Part shown: positions 19,548-29,556 of the stretch, piece after piece
Numbering within the stretch: the stretch's first letter is position 1
How the letters are laid out: each line of letters starts with the position of its first letter
Assembly: GCA_002706335.1 (NCBI GenBank)
Contig: PAKZ01000020.1
Location: forward strand, 1 to 64,000
Origin: Ahrensia sp.
Lineage (GTDB): Bacteria > Pseudomonadota > Alphaproteobacteria > Rhizobiales > Rhizobiaceae
DNA: 64,000 bases
Reading direction: 5' to 3'
Translations under genes and position numbers: made by a program
The notes under the pieces: generated by a model
The model's database searches: none
Told to the model about the DNA's origin: nothing
Seen by the model: only the letters and a program-made list of their open reading frames with translations

Positions 19548-22500
19548 ATGAGCGACAGGTGGGATTTCTGGATCGACCGCGGCGGCACCTTCACAGATGT
19601 ACTCGGTGTGGACCCGGCCGGGACAATCCATCCCTACAAGCTGCTGTCGGAAAACCCGGAAGCCTATCGCGACGCCGCCGTGCAGGGCATTCGCGACCTT
19701 CTTGGCGTGCCGAAGGGCCAGCCGGTGCCGGCGGTCCGCATCGGAACGGTGCGCATGGGTACGACCGTGGCAACCAATGCGTTGCTGGAACGAAAGGGCG
19801 ACCGCACGCTGCTGCTGATCACCAAGGGATTTCGCGACGCGCTGCGCATCGCCTATCAGGCGCGGCCGGACATCTTCGCCAAGGAAATCATCCTGCCCGA
19901 ACAGCTTTATGACCGGGTGATCGAAGTGCCGGAACGCGTTCTCGCCGACGGAACCGTCGAGACGCCTGTGGACCTTGCCTCTGTCGAGATCGCCGTGCGA
20001 ACGGCCTATGACGAGGGCATCAACGCCGTCGCGATAGCCTTCATGCATGCGTGGGCCCATCCGGCGCATGAGCTGGCGGCGGAGGAAATGGTCCAGTTGA
20101 TGGGGTTCTCGCAGATCTCCGTCAGTCACATGGTCTCGCCGCTCGCCAAGCTGGTCGGCCGCGGCGATACGACGGTGGTCGACGCCTATCTGTCGCCGAT
20201 CCTCAGGCGCTATGTCGATCAGGTTGCCAGCGAACTGGGCGTCTCGGACGCACCGGGCGGCACGCGGCTGCAATTCATGATGTCTTCGGGCGGGCTCACG
20301 GCAGCCGACCTCTTCCAGGGCAAGGACGCGATCCTCTCCGGCCCTGCCGGCGGCGTGGTCGGCATGGTCGAGACGGCGAAGGCCGAAGGCTATCACGACG
20401 TGATCGGCTTCGACATGGGCGGCACATCGACCGATGTCGCCCATTATGCGGGAAGCTATGAGCGCGCCTTCGATACCGAGGTCGCGGGAGTGCGCATCCG
20501 CGCGCCGATGATGCGGATCCACACGGTGGCCGCCGGCGGCGGCTCGATCCTGCATTACGAAGCCGGACGATTCCAGGTCGGACCGGACTCGGCGGGCGCC
20601 AACCCGGGACCTGCCGCCTATCGACGCGGCGGACCGCTGACCGTCACGGACGCAAACGTGATGACCGGCAAGCTGGACCCGATGCATTTTCCGGCAATCT
20701 TCGGTCCGGAGCAGAATGAGCGCCTCGACGCCGAGACGGTGCGCGAGCGCTTCCGGGCACTGGCGCAGAAGGTCGGCGACGGCCGGACGGCGGAAGAAGT
20801 CGCGGAAGGTTTCATCACCATCGCCGTCGAGAACATGGCGAATGCGATCAAGAAGATCTCGGTGCAGCGCGGCTATGACGTGACCGGCTATGCGCTCAAC
20901 TGTTTCGGCGGCGCGGGCGGCCAGCATGCCTGTCTCGTCGCCGATGCGCTGGGCATGAAGGCGGTGCTGATCCACCCCTATTCCGGCCTTCTGTCGGCCT
21001 ACGGGATCGGGCTGTCGAAGACCTATGCGTCGCGCCAACACGCGCTGGTGGAGACGCTAGAGGAAGACAGCCGCACGGCGATCGACGGGCTGATCGGAGA
21101 ACTGACGGCAGAGGCGAGCGGCGAACTGGAGGCGCAGGGCATTGCGGCCGACGGCATCGCGACGCAGCCGGTGCTGCATCTTCGCTATTCGGGCACCGAC
21201 ACAACCATCGAGGTGGCCTATGACGGCAAGGACCTCAACAAGGCGGCGAAGGATTTCGAAGCCGCTCACATGGCGCAATTCGGCTTTACCGATCCGTCGC
21301 GCGGACTGATCGTCGAGGCGGTCGGCATCGAGGCGTCCGAAGCAGTGCCGGAGCATGAAGAGGCCGAGGCCGAAACGCCGCCGGAAGCGCGCGAGCGCGA
21401 AGCCGGCTACGGGCAGAAAGCCTTCATGGGCGGCGCGTGGCGGGATGCGGCCCTCTATCTGCGCACCGCTGACGCCGCCGATCCGCTGGTTCCGGGCGAC
21501 CGGGTGAAGGGTCCCGCCATCATCGTCGAAGACAACCAGACAATCGCGGTCGAGCCGGGCTGGCAGGCGGAGGTGACGGGCAACAACCAGCTGCTGCTGA
21601 CGCGCTTCGAAGCGAATGACCGTGCCGCGCCTATCGGCACGCAGGCCGATCCGGTGATGCTGGAGGTCTTCAACAACCTCTTCATGTCGATCGCCGAACA
21701 GATGGGCGTGACGCTGCAGAACACCGCCTCGTCGGTGAACATCAAGGAACGGCTCGACTTCTCCTGCGCGGTGTTCGACCATACGGGCGCGCTGGTCGCG
21801 AACGCGCCGCACATGCCGGTGCATCTGGGTTCGATGGACCATTCCGTGGAATCGATCATCCGGCAGAACCCCGAGATGAAGCCCGGCGACGTCTATGCGC
21901 TCAACGCGCCCTACAACGGCGGAACCCACCTGCCCGACATCACGGTGGTGACGCCGGTCTTCGACGAGGCGGGCAGCGAGATCCTGTTCTTCGTCGCGTC
22001 GCGCGGCCACCACGCCGATGTGGGCGGCATGGCGCCCGGTTCGGCGACGCCGCGTGCGACGCATGTGGACGAGGAAGGCGTGCTGATCGACAATTTCAAG
22101 CTGGTCGAGGGCGGGCGGCTGCGCGGCGAGGAGTTCATCGAGCTTCTGACCGACCACCCCTGGCCGGCGCGCAATCCGGAGCAAAACCTCGCCGACATGC
22201 GGGCCCAGATCGCCGCCAATGAAAAGGGCGTGGCCGAGCTTCGCAAGATGGTCGGCCATTTCACGCTTCCGGTCGTGCAGGCCTATATGAACCACGTGCA
22301 GGACAATGCCGAGGAAAGCGTGCGGCGGGTAATCGACGCGCTGGCCGATTGCGAGGCGGAATATCCGACCGACAACGGCCAGACGATCAAGGTGAAGATC
22401 ACCGTGGACAAGGAGAAGCGCGAGGCGACGATCGACTTTACCGGCACGTCGCCGATGGAGAAGAACAATTTCAACGCGCCGGAGCCAGTGGCCCGGGCAG

Positions 22501-23186
22501 CCACGCTTTACGTGTTCCGGCTGATGGTGGAAGGCAACATCCCGATGAATGCCGGGTGCCTGCGACCGCTCAACATCGTCATTCCGGATGGCTGCATGCT
22601 GAAGCCGAGTTACCCTGCTGCCGTGGTCGCCGGCAATACGGAGACGAGCCAGCATGTGACGAACTGCCTGCTCTACGCTCTCGACGCGCTGGCGAACGCG
22701 CAGGGAACGATGAACAACCTCACCTATGGCAATGCGCGCTACCAGAATTACGAGACGATCTGTTCCGGTTCACCGGCGGGCAGGATGAACTCAGGGCGCG
22801 GCTTCGGTGGCGCGTCGGGCGTGCATACGCATATGACGAATACGCGCATGACCGATCCGGAAATTCTCGAGATGCGCTACCCGATCGTGGTGGAGGAATT
22901 CTCGATCCGAAAAGGCTCGGGTGGGAGCGGCAAGTTCAACGGCGGCGACGGCACGCGGCGCGTGCTGCGCTTCCGCGAAGACATGGAATGCGCGATCCTG
23001 TCGTCGCACCGCATCAACCCGCCGAAGGGTCTCGACGGCGGCGGCGACGGGGAATGCGGCAAGACGGAAATCCGCCGCCTCGACGGGACGCTGGAAAAGC
23101 TGAAGCATTGCGACCAGACCAGCGTGAAGGCCGGGGAAGCGGTTATTGTGACGACGCCGACGCCGGGAGGATATCTGCCGGAGTAA
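19548..23186 (+). CDS. 5-oxoprolinase (ATP-hydrolysing), fused HyuA-HyuB type
   Basis: A 1212-residue single-chain enzyme of the hydantoinase/oxoprolinase family. The HyuA half has the actin-like ATP motif DRGGTFTDV near the N-terminus, [17 protein letters not shown], and [13 protein letters not shown] with AAGGGSIL in the middle (Hydantoinase_A, about 200-500). The HyuB half starts near 700 ([20 protein letters not shown]) and includes [20 protein letters not shown] and [10 protein letters not shown]. Full-length fusion of both halves is typical of 5-oxoprolinase (5-oxo-L-proline + ATP to glutamate). Some hydantoinases share this fold, but those are usually split. AGGAG precedes the ATG at 19548. 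A DUF2200 gene follows 35 nt later. Confidence 0.88.
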   Translation: MSDRWDFWIDRGGTFTDVLGVDPAGTIHPYKLLSENPEAYRDAAVQGIRDLLGVPKGQPVPAVRIGTVRMGTTVATNALLERKGDRTLLLITKGFRDALRIAYQARPDIFAKEIILPEQLYDRVIEVPERVLADGTVETPVDLASVEIAVRTAYDEGINAVAIAFMHAWAHPAHELAAEEMVQLMGFSQISVSHMVSPLAKLVGRGDTTVVDAYLSPILRRYVDQVASELGVSDAPGGTRLQFMMSSGGLTAADLFQGKDAILSGPAGGVVGMVETAKAEGYHDVIGFDMGGTSTDVAHYAGSYERAFDTEVAGVRIRAPMMRIHTVAAGGGSILHYEAGRFQVGPDSAGANPGPAAYRRGGPLTVTDANVMTGKLDPMHFPAIFGPEQNERLDAETVRERFRALAQKVGDGRTAEEVAEGFITIAVENMANAIKKISVQRGYDVTGYALNCFGGAGGQHACLVADALGMKAVLIHPYSGLLSAYGIGLSKTYASRQHALVETLEEDSRTAIDGLIGELTAEASGELEAQGIAADGIATQPVLHLRYSGTDTTIEVAYDGKDLNKAAKDFEAAHMAQFGFTDPSRGLIVEAVGIEASEAVPEHEEAEAETPPEAREREAGYGQKAFMGGAWRDAALYLRTADAADPLVPGDRVKGPAIIVEDNQTIAVEPGWQAEVTGNNQLLLTRFEANDRAAPIGTQADPVMLEVFNNLFMSIAEQMGVTLQNTASSVNIKERLDFSCAVFDHTGALVANAPHMPVHLGSMDHSVESIIRQNPEMKPGDVYALNAPYNGGTHLPDITVVTPVFDEAGSEILFFVASRGHHADVGGMAPGSATPRATHVDEEGVLIDNFKLVEGGRLRGEEFIELLTDHPWPARNPEQNLADMRAQIAANEKGVAELRKMVGHFTLPVVQAYMNHVQDNAEESVRRVIDALADCEAEYPTDNGQTIKVKITVDKEKREATIDFTGTSPMEKNNFNAPEPVARAATLYVFRLMVEGNIPMNAGCLRPLNIVIPDGCMLKPSYPAAVVAGNTETSQHVTNCLLYALDALANAQGTMNNLTYGNARYQNYETICSGSPAGRMNSGRGFGGASGVHTHMTNTRMTDPEILEMRYPIVVEEFSIRKGSGGSGKFNGGDGTRRVLRFREDMECAILSSHRINPPKGLDGGGDGECGKTEIRRLDGTLEKLKHCDQTSVKAGEAVIVTTPTPGGYLPE

Positions 23187-23221
23187 CAAAGCGCCCTAGA
23201 ACAAAGTACGGGAGCGAGGCC

Positions 23222-23572
23222 ATGCCGCGCACAAGCATCAGGGAGATGAAATTCTCCAAGGTCTATCCGATGTATGTCCAGAAGGCCGAGCGGAAAGGCC
23301 GGACAAGGGACGAAGTCGACCAGATCATAAGCTGGCTGACCGGGTACAGTGACGCGGAGTTGCAAAGGGAAATCGAGGGGGAAAGCGATTTCGAGACCTT
23401 CTTCGACCAGGCGCCTCGCATCCATCCGAACAGTCTGCTCATCAAGGGCGTCATATGTGGCGTCCGCGTCGAGGAAATTGATGATCCGGTGGTGCAAAAG
23501 GTCCGCTATCTCGACAAGCTGATCGACGAACTGGCCAAGGGGAAGACCATGGAGAAAATCCTCAGGCAGTGA
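23222..23572 (+). CDS. DUF2200 family protein
   Basis: A 116-residue soluble protein matching DUF2200: [40 protein letters not shown] and [21 protein letters not shown] are the recognisable blocks. Family function is unknown. The start ATG at 23222 follows GGAGCGAGG. It lies 35 nt after the oxoprolinase gene on the same strand and may be cotranscribed, although a functional link is not evident. It is embedded in a longer open frame that runs back into the oxoprolinase gene; that extension is an artefact. Confidence 0.85.
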   Translation: MPRTSIREMKFSKVYPMYVQKAERKGRTRDEVDQIISWLTGYSDAELQREIEGESDFETFFDQAPRIHPNSLLIKGVICGVRVEEIDDPVVQKVRYLDKLIDELAKGKTMEKILRQ

Positions 23573-23595
23573 CTGCGGTTGTTCGCAGACCGCAG
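23573..23595 (+). terminator. Possible weak terminator hairpin after the DUF2200 gene
   Basis: CTGCGGT (23573-23579) and ACCGCAG (23589-23595) form a perfect 7-bp stem right after the stop codon, but there is no following T-run. It may be a processing hairpin rather than a terminator. Confidence 0.3.
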
Positions 23596-23709
23596 GATGC
23601 CGCGCGGATTGGGAATTCCACAGCCTTTGCCCTGATTCCGCCCATTTTGCCCTGAAAGAGCCCAAAAGGGCCGACAGGCTCACATGACGGACACTTCCAG
23701 GTACAGCGT

Positions 23710-24288
23710 ATGCCGACTGCCAATCCCATTGCCAATCGCTTGCCCGCGATCGCCGCGGTGCTTTGCATGACGGGCCTCGCTGGCTGCACGGCGGATGGCG
23801 TCGTCGATACGCTTTCGATCGCGCCGGCCGCCATGGCCGGCCCCTCGCTTGCCGAGGAGCAGGCGATGGATGTCGAAAAGTTCACCGAGATGGCCTATGC
23901 GCAGCCGGCCTCCGTTTCAGGACCGCAAACTCGCCGCCCCATCGACTCCATGATCAGCCGCTATTCGCGCGAATATGACGTTCCGGAAGCGCTGGTGCAT
24001 CGCGTGGTCAAGCGCGAGAGCACCTACAATCCGCAGGCGCGCAATGGCGGGCATTACGGGCTGATGCAGATCAAGCCGGAAACCGCGCGCACCATGGGGT
24101 ATCGGGGCGATGCAGCCGGGCTCTACGATGCCGAGACGAACCTCAAATACGGCGTGAAATATCTGCGCGGCGCATGGCTGCTTGCGGACGGTTCGCATGA
24201 CCGCGCCGTACAGCTCTATTCCGCCGGCTATTACTACGTTGCAAAAAGCCGGGGCATGCTGGTCGAGACCGGTCTTCGCGCCAATTGA
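23710..24288 (+). CDS. Lytic transglycosylase lipoprotein (SLT domain)
   Basis: A 192-residue envelope protein. The signal ends in a lipobox, LAGC, with Cys26. The SLT domain spans about 78-180: catalytic Glu103 sits in KRESTYNPQARN, GLMQIKPETA at 117-126 is the second hallmark, and AAGL.DAETNLKYGVKYL closes the fold (about 135-155). It cleaves peptidoglycan glycan strands to 1,6-anhydro ends. It is a small family-1-type enzyme with no extra domains. It is the first of several cell-wall hydrolase genes between 23.7 and 27.9 kb and meets the convergent serine hydrolase gene after 3 nt. Confidence 0.88.
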   Translation: MPTANPIANRLPAIAAVLCMTGLAGCTADGVVDTLSIAPAAMAGPSLAEEQAMDVEKFTEMAYAQPASVSGPQTRRPIDSMISRYSREYDVPEALVHRVVKRESTYNPQARNGGHYGLMQIKPETARTMGYRGDAAGLYDAETNLKYGVKYLRGAWLLADGSHDRAVQLYSAGYYYVAKSRGMLVETGLRAN

Positions 24289-24291
24289 GCC

Positions 24292-25674
24292 TCAGTCCGC
24301 GCGGTCCAGCGTGTCGATCAGCGCCTGCACCAGAAATGCCGGCTTGTAGTTCATAGCGGTTGGCGTCAGGCCGAGGCGAACGACAACCAACCCCTCCGAT
24401 GGCACGATCGAGACCGACTGGCCGTCATGGCCGGACATGAAAAACGCGTCCTCCGGCAAGTCCGGATTGTCGCCCGGCAACCATGCGTTCGGCGCGCGCC
24501 GCCAGACCTGTCCGCGGCCATATTCGCCATTGGAGGCGGGATGCGGCTGGACCATCCAGTCGACAAAACCGACCGGCAGCAGCGAGCGGCCGTTCCAGAC
24601 GCCTCGCTGCAGAAGGAACAGGCCCATCCGCGCCCAGTCCCGCGCCGTCGCGTAGAGGTAGGAGGAGCCAACGAACGTGCCGCGCGCATCCGTTTCCAAT
24701 ACAGCTGAGCTCATGCCGAGCGGCCCGAACAGGGCATCGTTGGGGAAGGCCAGCGCTTCGGCCTGGCTGACGAAGACATTCTCCCAGATCCGCGACAGCA
24801 TGACCGTCGTTCCGGAGGAGTATTCGAACACCTCGCCGATCCCACCGGGCGTTTCCGTATCGAGCGGCATGGAGGCGGCGAAGCCGGCCATGTCGGGTTC
24901 GAGATAAAGCATGCGGGTGACGTCGGAGACGTCGCCATACTCCTCGTTCCAGGTCAGGTCGCTCGCCATGCCGAGCATATTGGCGATGGAAATCCGGCTT
25001 CGCCCGTCCGTCCAGTTTTCGAACAGGTCGGTTTCCCCGACCGAGATGCGGTCTTCGCGCACAAGCCGGCCGATCAGCGCCGCAGTGACGGATTTGGTCA
25101 TCGACCAGCCGAGCAGGCGCGTATTCTCATCAAAGCCCTCGCCATAGCGCTCGCCGACGATGCGTCCGTCACGAACGACCACGACCGCGCGCATGCCGGG
25201 GCCGACCAGCGCCTCGTCATTGAGCACCGCATAGAGTTCGCTGTCTTCCAGCGGCTCGACCGTTTCGCCCTCGGGCCAGACCCCCTCGCCCGGCGCGGCG
25301 ATTTCCGATAGCGGCGGCGCCGGCCGGGCGCGCACTGCCTCGATATCGCCGTCCGGAACGGCCGCACAGCCCTGCCCTTCGCGATAGACCGACAGGCCGC
25401 CGCCGAAGATACCCAGCAGACCGGCACGTACCTCGCCGGCGGTCCGGTCGACCGAGACGTCCATCAGCCGCAGGAGCCAGTGTCCGGGCGCCTGGACATC
25501 GGTTTCGAGCGTCGCCTGCGAGTCGCGGCCAGCCAGGAAAACATTGGAGCAGACGATCTTCGCCGAATAATGCGAGCCGACGCGGATCAGGTCCGGGGGC
25601 GCGAAATAAAGCCATCCGGCAAATCCGATAATGACGGCCGCCAGCAAGGCGACAACCCCCTTGACGATACGCAT
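24292..25674 (-). CDS. Serine hydrolase, class C beta-lactamase-like (penicillin-binding fold)
   Basis: A 460-residue protein with an N-terminal membrane anchor (IVKGVVALLAAVIIGFAGWLYF). The beta-lactamase/transpeptidase domain spans about 160-450. The nucleophile motif S191-M-T-K194 is in LGWSMTKSVTAAL, and the Tyr285 motif is YSS (for YxN). SGHDGQSVSIV near residue 420 occupies the KTG-like position. Closest character is the EstB/6-aminohexanoate-dimer-hydrolase-like group of serine hydrolases, which act as esterases or amidases; a true beta-lactamase cannot be inferred. The ATG at 25674 has GGAAGG upstream and places the TM segment at the N-terminus, so it was chosen over the longer frame. 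Confidence 0.82.
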   Translation of the reverse strand: MRIVKGVVALLAAVIIGFAGWLYFAPPDLIRVGSHYSAKIVCSNVFLAGRDSQATLETDVQAPGHWLLRLMDVSVDRTAGEVRAGLLGIFGGGLSVYREGQGCAAVPDGDIEAVRARPAPPLSEIAAPGEGVWPEGETVEPLEDSELYAVLNDEALVGPGMRAVVVVRDGRIVGERYGEGFDENTRLLGWSMTKSVTAALIGRLVREDRISVGETDLFENWTDGRSRISIANMLGMASDLTWNEEYGDVSDVTRMLYLEPDMAGFAASMPLDTETPGGIGEVFEYSSGTTVMLSRIWENVFVSQAEALAFPNDALFGPLGMSSAVLETDARGTFVGSSYLYATARDWARMGLFLLQRGVWNGRSLLPVGFVDWMVQPHPASNGEYGRGQVWRRAPNAWLPGDNPDLPEDAFFMSGHDGQSVSIVPSEGLVVVRLGLTPTAMNYKPAFLVQALIDTLDRAD

Positions 25675-25865
25675 GACCTTCCACCCCGTTCTTCTTGTTG
25701 TTGGCGGGAGTAAGTCGCGCCGGGCCGCGTTCGTCAACCGGTTCCGTGCCGACCCGCAAAATGTCGCGGGAGGCCGTCACGGAAGAACCATAATTGTTGC
25801 CTTGAAACCATGACGACACAAGGAATTTACGCTAGAAGAGCCGGGGGCAGAAAGGGAACGAATCG

Positions 25866-26660
25866 GTGCTTTCGCAGATGTGGCGCATTCTCGCAGTCGC
25901 CGCTGCGCTAACCGTTTCGGGCTGCTCGCAGATATCCTACGATTTCACCGACTCCGTTCTGCCGCTGGCCGCGCCCAAATTCGCCGACAACGATCCGGTT
26001 CATTCCTTCGAGGGCGGCGCGCCGCATGGCTATGCGGTGCATGGCATCGACGTGTCGAAATACCAGGGCGATGTCGACTGGAGGAAGGTCAAGCGCGGCG
26101 GCGTGGCCTTTGCCTATATCAAAGCTACCGAGGGCGGCGACCGCGTCGACGATGGCTACAAGAGCCACTGGCGCGGGGCCAAGGCCGCCGGCATTCCGCG
26201 CGGCGCCTATCATTTCTACTATTTCTGCCGCCCTGCCATCGAACAGGCGCGCTGGTTCATCAGACATGTTCCGAAGGAACGCGGCATGCTGCCGCCCGTT
26301 CTGGACATGGAGTGGAACCACGCCTCGCCCACCTGTACGAAACGTCCTGCCCCGGACGTGGTGCGCTCGGAGATGAAAATCTTCCTCGATGCGCTGGAAC
26401 GGCATTACGGCAAAAGGCCGGTCATCTACACCACACCGGATTTCTACGAGCACAATATCGCCGGCCATTTCCGCGGCGAGACATTCTGGCTGCGCACGGT
26501 CAAGGCGCGTCCACGCGTTACCTATCCGGGCCGCAACTGGGCGTTCTGGCAATATACGGGGACCGGCGTCGTGCCGGGCGTGGCGGGCGACACCGACATC
26601 AACGCATTCGCCGGGAGCGCCTCCGAATGGCGCGACTGGATTTCCAAGAACAGCATCTGA
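25866..26660 (+). CDS. GH25 muramidase lipoprotein
   Basis: A 264-residue protein with a lipoprotein signal (lipobox VSGC, Cys20) and a glycoside hydrolase family 25 domain at about 58-260. Active-site features are Asp62 in HGIDVSKYQG, the AYIKATEGG strand, Asp147/Glu149 in VLDMEW, and a C-terminal FWQYT followed by DTDINAF. GH25 enzymes hydrolyse the beta-1,4 bond of peptidoglycan. The start is GTG at 25866, with GGGA upstream; an ATG five codons in has no ribosome binding site. It is followed 30 nt later by the MltB-like gene. Confidence 0.88.
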   Translation: MLSQMWRILAVAAALTVSGCSQISYDFTDSVLPLAAPKFADNDPVHSFEGGAPHGYAVHGIDVSKYQGDVDWRKVKRGGVAFAYIKATEGGDRVDDGYKSHWRGAKAAGIPRGAYHFYYFCRPAIEQARWFIRHVPKERGMLPPVLDMEWNHASPTCTKRPAPDVVRSEMKIFLDALERHYGKRPVIYTTPDFYEHNIAGHFRGETFWLRTVKARPRVTYPGRNWAFWQYTGTGVVPGVAGDTDINAFAGSASEWRDWISKNSI

Positions 26661-26690
26661 TTTCACCGACTTTCGCGAGGAGACGTACCC

Positions 26691-27884
26691 ATGAGAACCC
26701 ATGCCTTGAAAACCCAAGCGCGCCTCCTTCTGGCCGGGCTTGCGCTCATGTTGCCGGCAACCGGCGCGCTGGCGCAGGCGTCATGCGGCGGCGATTTCGG
26801 CACATGGCGGAGCGCCATGGTCGAGGAAGCGCGCGCGTCGGGGGTCGGACAGGCCGGCCTCAACGCCATCGCTTCCGCGCAGAACAATCCCGAGGTCTTG
26901 AAACGCGATCGGGCGCAGGGTGTCTTCACCCTGGATTTCGCCACGTTCGCGCGTCGGCTGATCTCGCAGAACCGGCTGGATGTCGGGGCCGCGAAGCTGA
27001 AGCAATATGCATCGACCTTCGACCGTGCGCGCGCCGAATATGGCGTTGCGCCGGAGGTCATCACCGCCTTCTGGGGGCTGGAGACCGATTTCGGCGGCTA
27101 CCAGGGCGATTTCAACACGCTCAACTCGATCGCCACGCTGGCGCATGACTGCCGGCGTCCCGAGTTGTTCCGTCCGCAGCTGATCGCGCTTGCCCGGCTG
27201 ATCGATCTCGGCGTCGTGCCGCGCGACATCACCGGCGCATGGGCCGGCGAGATCGGCATGGTTCAGGTGCTGCCGGAGGACTATCTGACCAAGGGCCGCG
27301 ACGGCGACGGCGATGGCGCGATCAAGCTCAAGACCTCGGCGCCGGATGCAATCATGACCGCGGCGAATTTCCTGCAATCGCTCGGCTGGCAGGCGAACGA
27401 GCCGTGGCTGATCGAAGTGAAGGTGCCGGCGGAAATGGAATGGTACGACACCGGCCTGCACGAGGCACTGCCTGTCTCCGAATGGAAGGCGCGCGGCGTG
27501 TCCGCCCGCAACGGCACCCTTCCGGACAACCCCAAAACCCATCTGCTGATACCGATGGGCCGCAAGGGGCCGGCCTTCCTCGCCTATCCCAATTTCAACG
27601 TGTTCCTCGAATGGAACCAGTCGCTGACCTATGTGCTGACGGCCGCCTATTTCTCCACCCGGCTCGGCGGCGCGCCGATCTTCAACGAAGGCAATCCGGA
27701 ACCCGGACTGGACCAGCCGCAGATGAAGCAGTTGCAGGCCAAGCTCAATGCGGACGGGTTCGATGTCGGTGAGATCGACGGCATCCTGGGCGCCGGGACG
27801 CGCGACGCGGTGCGCGAGGAGCAGCGCCGGCTCGGCATGCCGGCAGATGCGTGGCCCACCGCGAAGCTTCTGAACGCCCTCTAG
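26691..27884 (+). CDS. Lytic murein transglycosylase, MltB family, with peptidoglycan-binding domain
   Basis: A 397-residue secreted enzyme. A Sec signal runs through ALMLPATGALAQA, without a lipobox Cys directly at the cleavage site. The SLT_2 (MltB) domain spans about 33-320, with catalytic Glu131 in AFWGLETDFGGYQGDF; EIGMVQVLPEDYL and a WNQSLTYVLTAAYF helix follow. A PG_binding_1 domain closes the protein (about 340-395, LQAKLNADGFDVGEIDGIL). It cleaves glycan strands to anhydromuropeptides. GGAG lies upstream of the ATG. It probably shares a transcript with the GH25 gene, giving two muramidase activities in one unit. Confidence 0.9.
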   Translation: MRTHALKTQARLLLAGLALMLPATGALAQASCGGDFGTWRSAMVEEARASGVGQAGLNAIASAQNNPEVLKRDRAQGVFTLDFATFARRLISQNRLDVGAAKLKQYASTFDRARAEYGVAPEVITAFWGLETDFGGYQGDFNTLNSIATLAHDCRRPELFRPQLIALARLIDLGVVPRDITGAWAGEIGMVQVLPEDYLTKGRDGDGDGAIKLKTSAPDAIMTAANFLQSLGWQANEPWLIEVKVPAEMEWYDTGLHEALPVSEWKARGVSARNGTLPDNPKTHLLIPMGRKGPAFLAYPNFNVFLEWNQSLTYVLTAAYFSTRLGGAPIFNEGNPEPGLDQPQMKQLQAKLNADGFDVGEIDGILGAGTRDAVREEQRRLGMPADAWPTAKLLNAL

Positions 27885-28035
27885 ACCTTCCGATATTCAC
27901 GCCTGGACGGGCTGCAAACAGCGTCTTCCTGCGATTCCGGTGCCCGCGTACCTTGTGTACGCTCGGCTCCGGTTCTCGAAAGACACTGTTTTCGCCACAT
28001 CCAAACGAGAATCTCGAAAGGCCCCCGTGGGTGGC

Positions 28036-28281
28036 CTAAAGCTTGTCGAAATCGTCCTTGCTGGTCGGGATGAGCATGACCGCGGTCGCCAGATAGGCGA
28101 AGCCGAAGGTGATGCCGAAGGTCAGGCCGAGCAGCGCGACCGCCGCCACCTTGTGGTCGGTGTGGCTGATGAGTTCGCCCAGATTGCCGATATTGAAATG
28201 CACCATCGCAGCGGCGATCAGCCAGCCAAGAACGATGCCGACAATGCTGTTGATCAGGACGAAACGAACGAGTTTCGGCAT
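28036..28281 (-). CDS. Small two-helix membrane protein, unknown function
   Basis: An 81-residue protein with two predicted TM segments (about 5-25, RFVLINSIVGIVLGWLIAA; and about 43-70, VAAVALLGLTFGITFGFAYL) joined by a short loop with HTDHK. The ATG at 28281 fits the hydrophobic N-terminus; the longer open frame starts with an unrelated polar stretch. No known domain was recognised. It stands alone between MltB and the MFS gene, separated from the former by 151 nt in which no gene is visible. Confidence 0.7.
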   Translation of the reverse strand: MPKLVRFVLINSIVGIVLGWLIAAAMVHFNIGNLGELISHTDHKVAAVALLGLTFGITFGFAYLATAVMLIPTSKDDFDKL

Positions 28282-28374
28282 GGGAAACTTTCCCGTGTTG
28301 ATGCAGCCGAGTCTACGCCCGCCCACGTACCAGACAATGGGACAAGTTGAAGCGACAGGATTGGTTCCCCAGCG

Positions 28375-29553
28375 TCAGGACGTCGCAGTCAGGCGCGCCA
28401 TGGCATAGATGCCGAAGGCCGGTCCCAACGCCATGATGGCGATGACCGGCGGCCAACCCCACCATTCGGCCAGAACCGGTGTCGCCTGCACCGTGAAGAA
28501 GGTCATGGCGAAGCCGAGGGCAGTCTGCAGCGTCATCAGGCTGCCCGCCTGGTGGCCCGGGGAATTATCGGCGACCAACGCGGAGAATTGCGCCGAATCC
28601 GGACTGATCGAGGCACCCCAGACGACGACAACAAGAAAGAAGATCCAGACCGGGCCGCCGAAGGCCACGGCGGTGAGGATCGCGCAGGCGCCGCTGACCG
28701 CCATGGCGAACAGAGCGACCCTGGCCTTGCCGACACGGTCTGCGCGCCAGCCGGCCAAAACGCTCATGACAGCGCCAGCGGCAATCGAAACGAAGGCGGT
28801 AACCGAAGCGAGCGTCGCAGCCCGTTCCTCCGGCATGTGGCGGGCATAGGAGACCGCAGCGATGACGGCAATCCAGGCCCACATGGAGTAGAGTTCCCAC
28901 ATGTGGCCGAAATAACCGGCATAGGCGAGCCGGATCTTCCGATTGGTCCAGGCGGTGACAACAACGGCCGGATCGAACCGGGCCGCTCGCGCATGGTTGG
29001 GTCCGAGCGAGGTCAGCTGGGCAGCGCCCGCGGCGATCAACGCGGCGATGGAGGCGATGACAACGGTCGACCGCCAATCGCTACCGCCGGTGAGCGCAAA
29101 GAGATGCGGCAGGGCGTTGCCCAAGATGAGCGCGCCGAGAAGCGTTCCGACGAGAAAACCGCGATCCTTCTCGCCCCATCCGACTGCTATCTTCATCCCG
29201 ACCGGATAGACACCGGCGAGCATCGCGCCGGTCACGAAGCGGGCGGCGATGGCGGCGGCGCTTCCCGGCACGGAGACGACAAGTGTCAGATTGGCGATGG
29301 CCGCGACGACAGCCGCGATGCCCATGACGCGTCTTGGATCAAAACGGTCCGGCAATCCAAGGACCGCCGTGACCAGCGCGCCCGCGACGAAACCAAGTTG
29401 CACGCCGCTCGACAGGGCCGCCTGGCGGAACGGCGTGATCTCTGATTCCGCCATCATGCCGGGCAAAATGGCAGCCGATACGAACCAAAGCGACAGGGCA
29501 AGGCATTCCGCCACCAGCAACAGGCCGACCGAGGCCCATTTGCCGGCGGTCAC
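28375..29553 (-). CDS. MFS transporter
   Basis: A 392-residue membrane protein with about twelve TM segments, typical of major facilitator superfamily transporters. Landmarks are the first helix SVGLLLVAECLALSLWFVSA, the DRFDPRRVMG loop after TM2, and GWRADRVGKARVALFAMAVSG at the midpoint loop. The start is GTG at 29551-29553, only 3 nt after the stop of the decarboxylase gene, so it is translationally coupled to it. That coupling hints at export of a decarboxylation product such as a diamine; this is inference and the substrate is unknown. Confidence 0.85.
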   Translation of the reverse strand: MTAGKWASVGLLLVAECLALSLWFVSAAILPGMMAESEITPFRQAALSSGVQLGFVAGALVTAVLGLPDRFDPRRVMGIAAVVAAIANLTLVVSVPGSAAAIAARFVTGAMLAGVYPVGMKIAVGWGEKDRGFLVGTLLGALILGNALPHLFALTGGSDWRSTVVIASIAALIAAGAAQLTSLGPNHARAARFDPAVVVTAWTNRKIRLAYAGYFGHMWELYSMWAWIAVIAAVSYARHMPEERAATLASVTAFVSIAAGAVMSVLAGWRADRVGKARVALFAMAVSGACAILTAVAFGGPVWIFFLVVVVWGASISPDSAQFSALVADNSPGHQAGSLMTLQTALGFAMTFFTVQATPVLAEWWGWPPVIAIMALGPAFGIYAMARLTATS

Positions 29554-29556
29554 GGG

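Noticed and set aside
19401-21041. 546-residue minus-strand frame across the lipoprotein upstream region and oxoprolinase
   Set aside because: It is antisense to conserved HyuA motifs, is rich in Arg, His and Asp, and has no domain.
21057-22655. 532-residue minus-strand frame antisense to the HyuB half
   Set aside because: Shadow of the oxoprolinase gene with composition typical of reverse frames.
28018-28038. Hairpin AGGCCCCC/GGTGGCCT near the small membrane protein stop
   Set aside because: One mismatch, overlaps a stop codon, and has no T-run on either strand.
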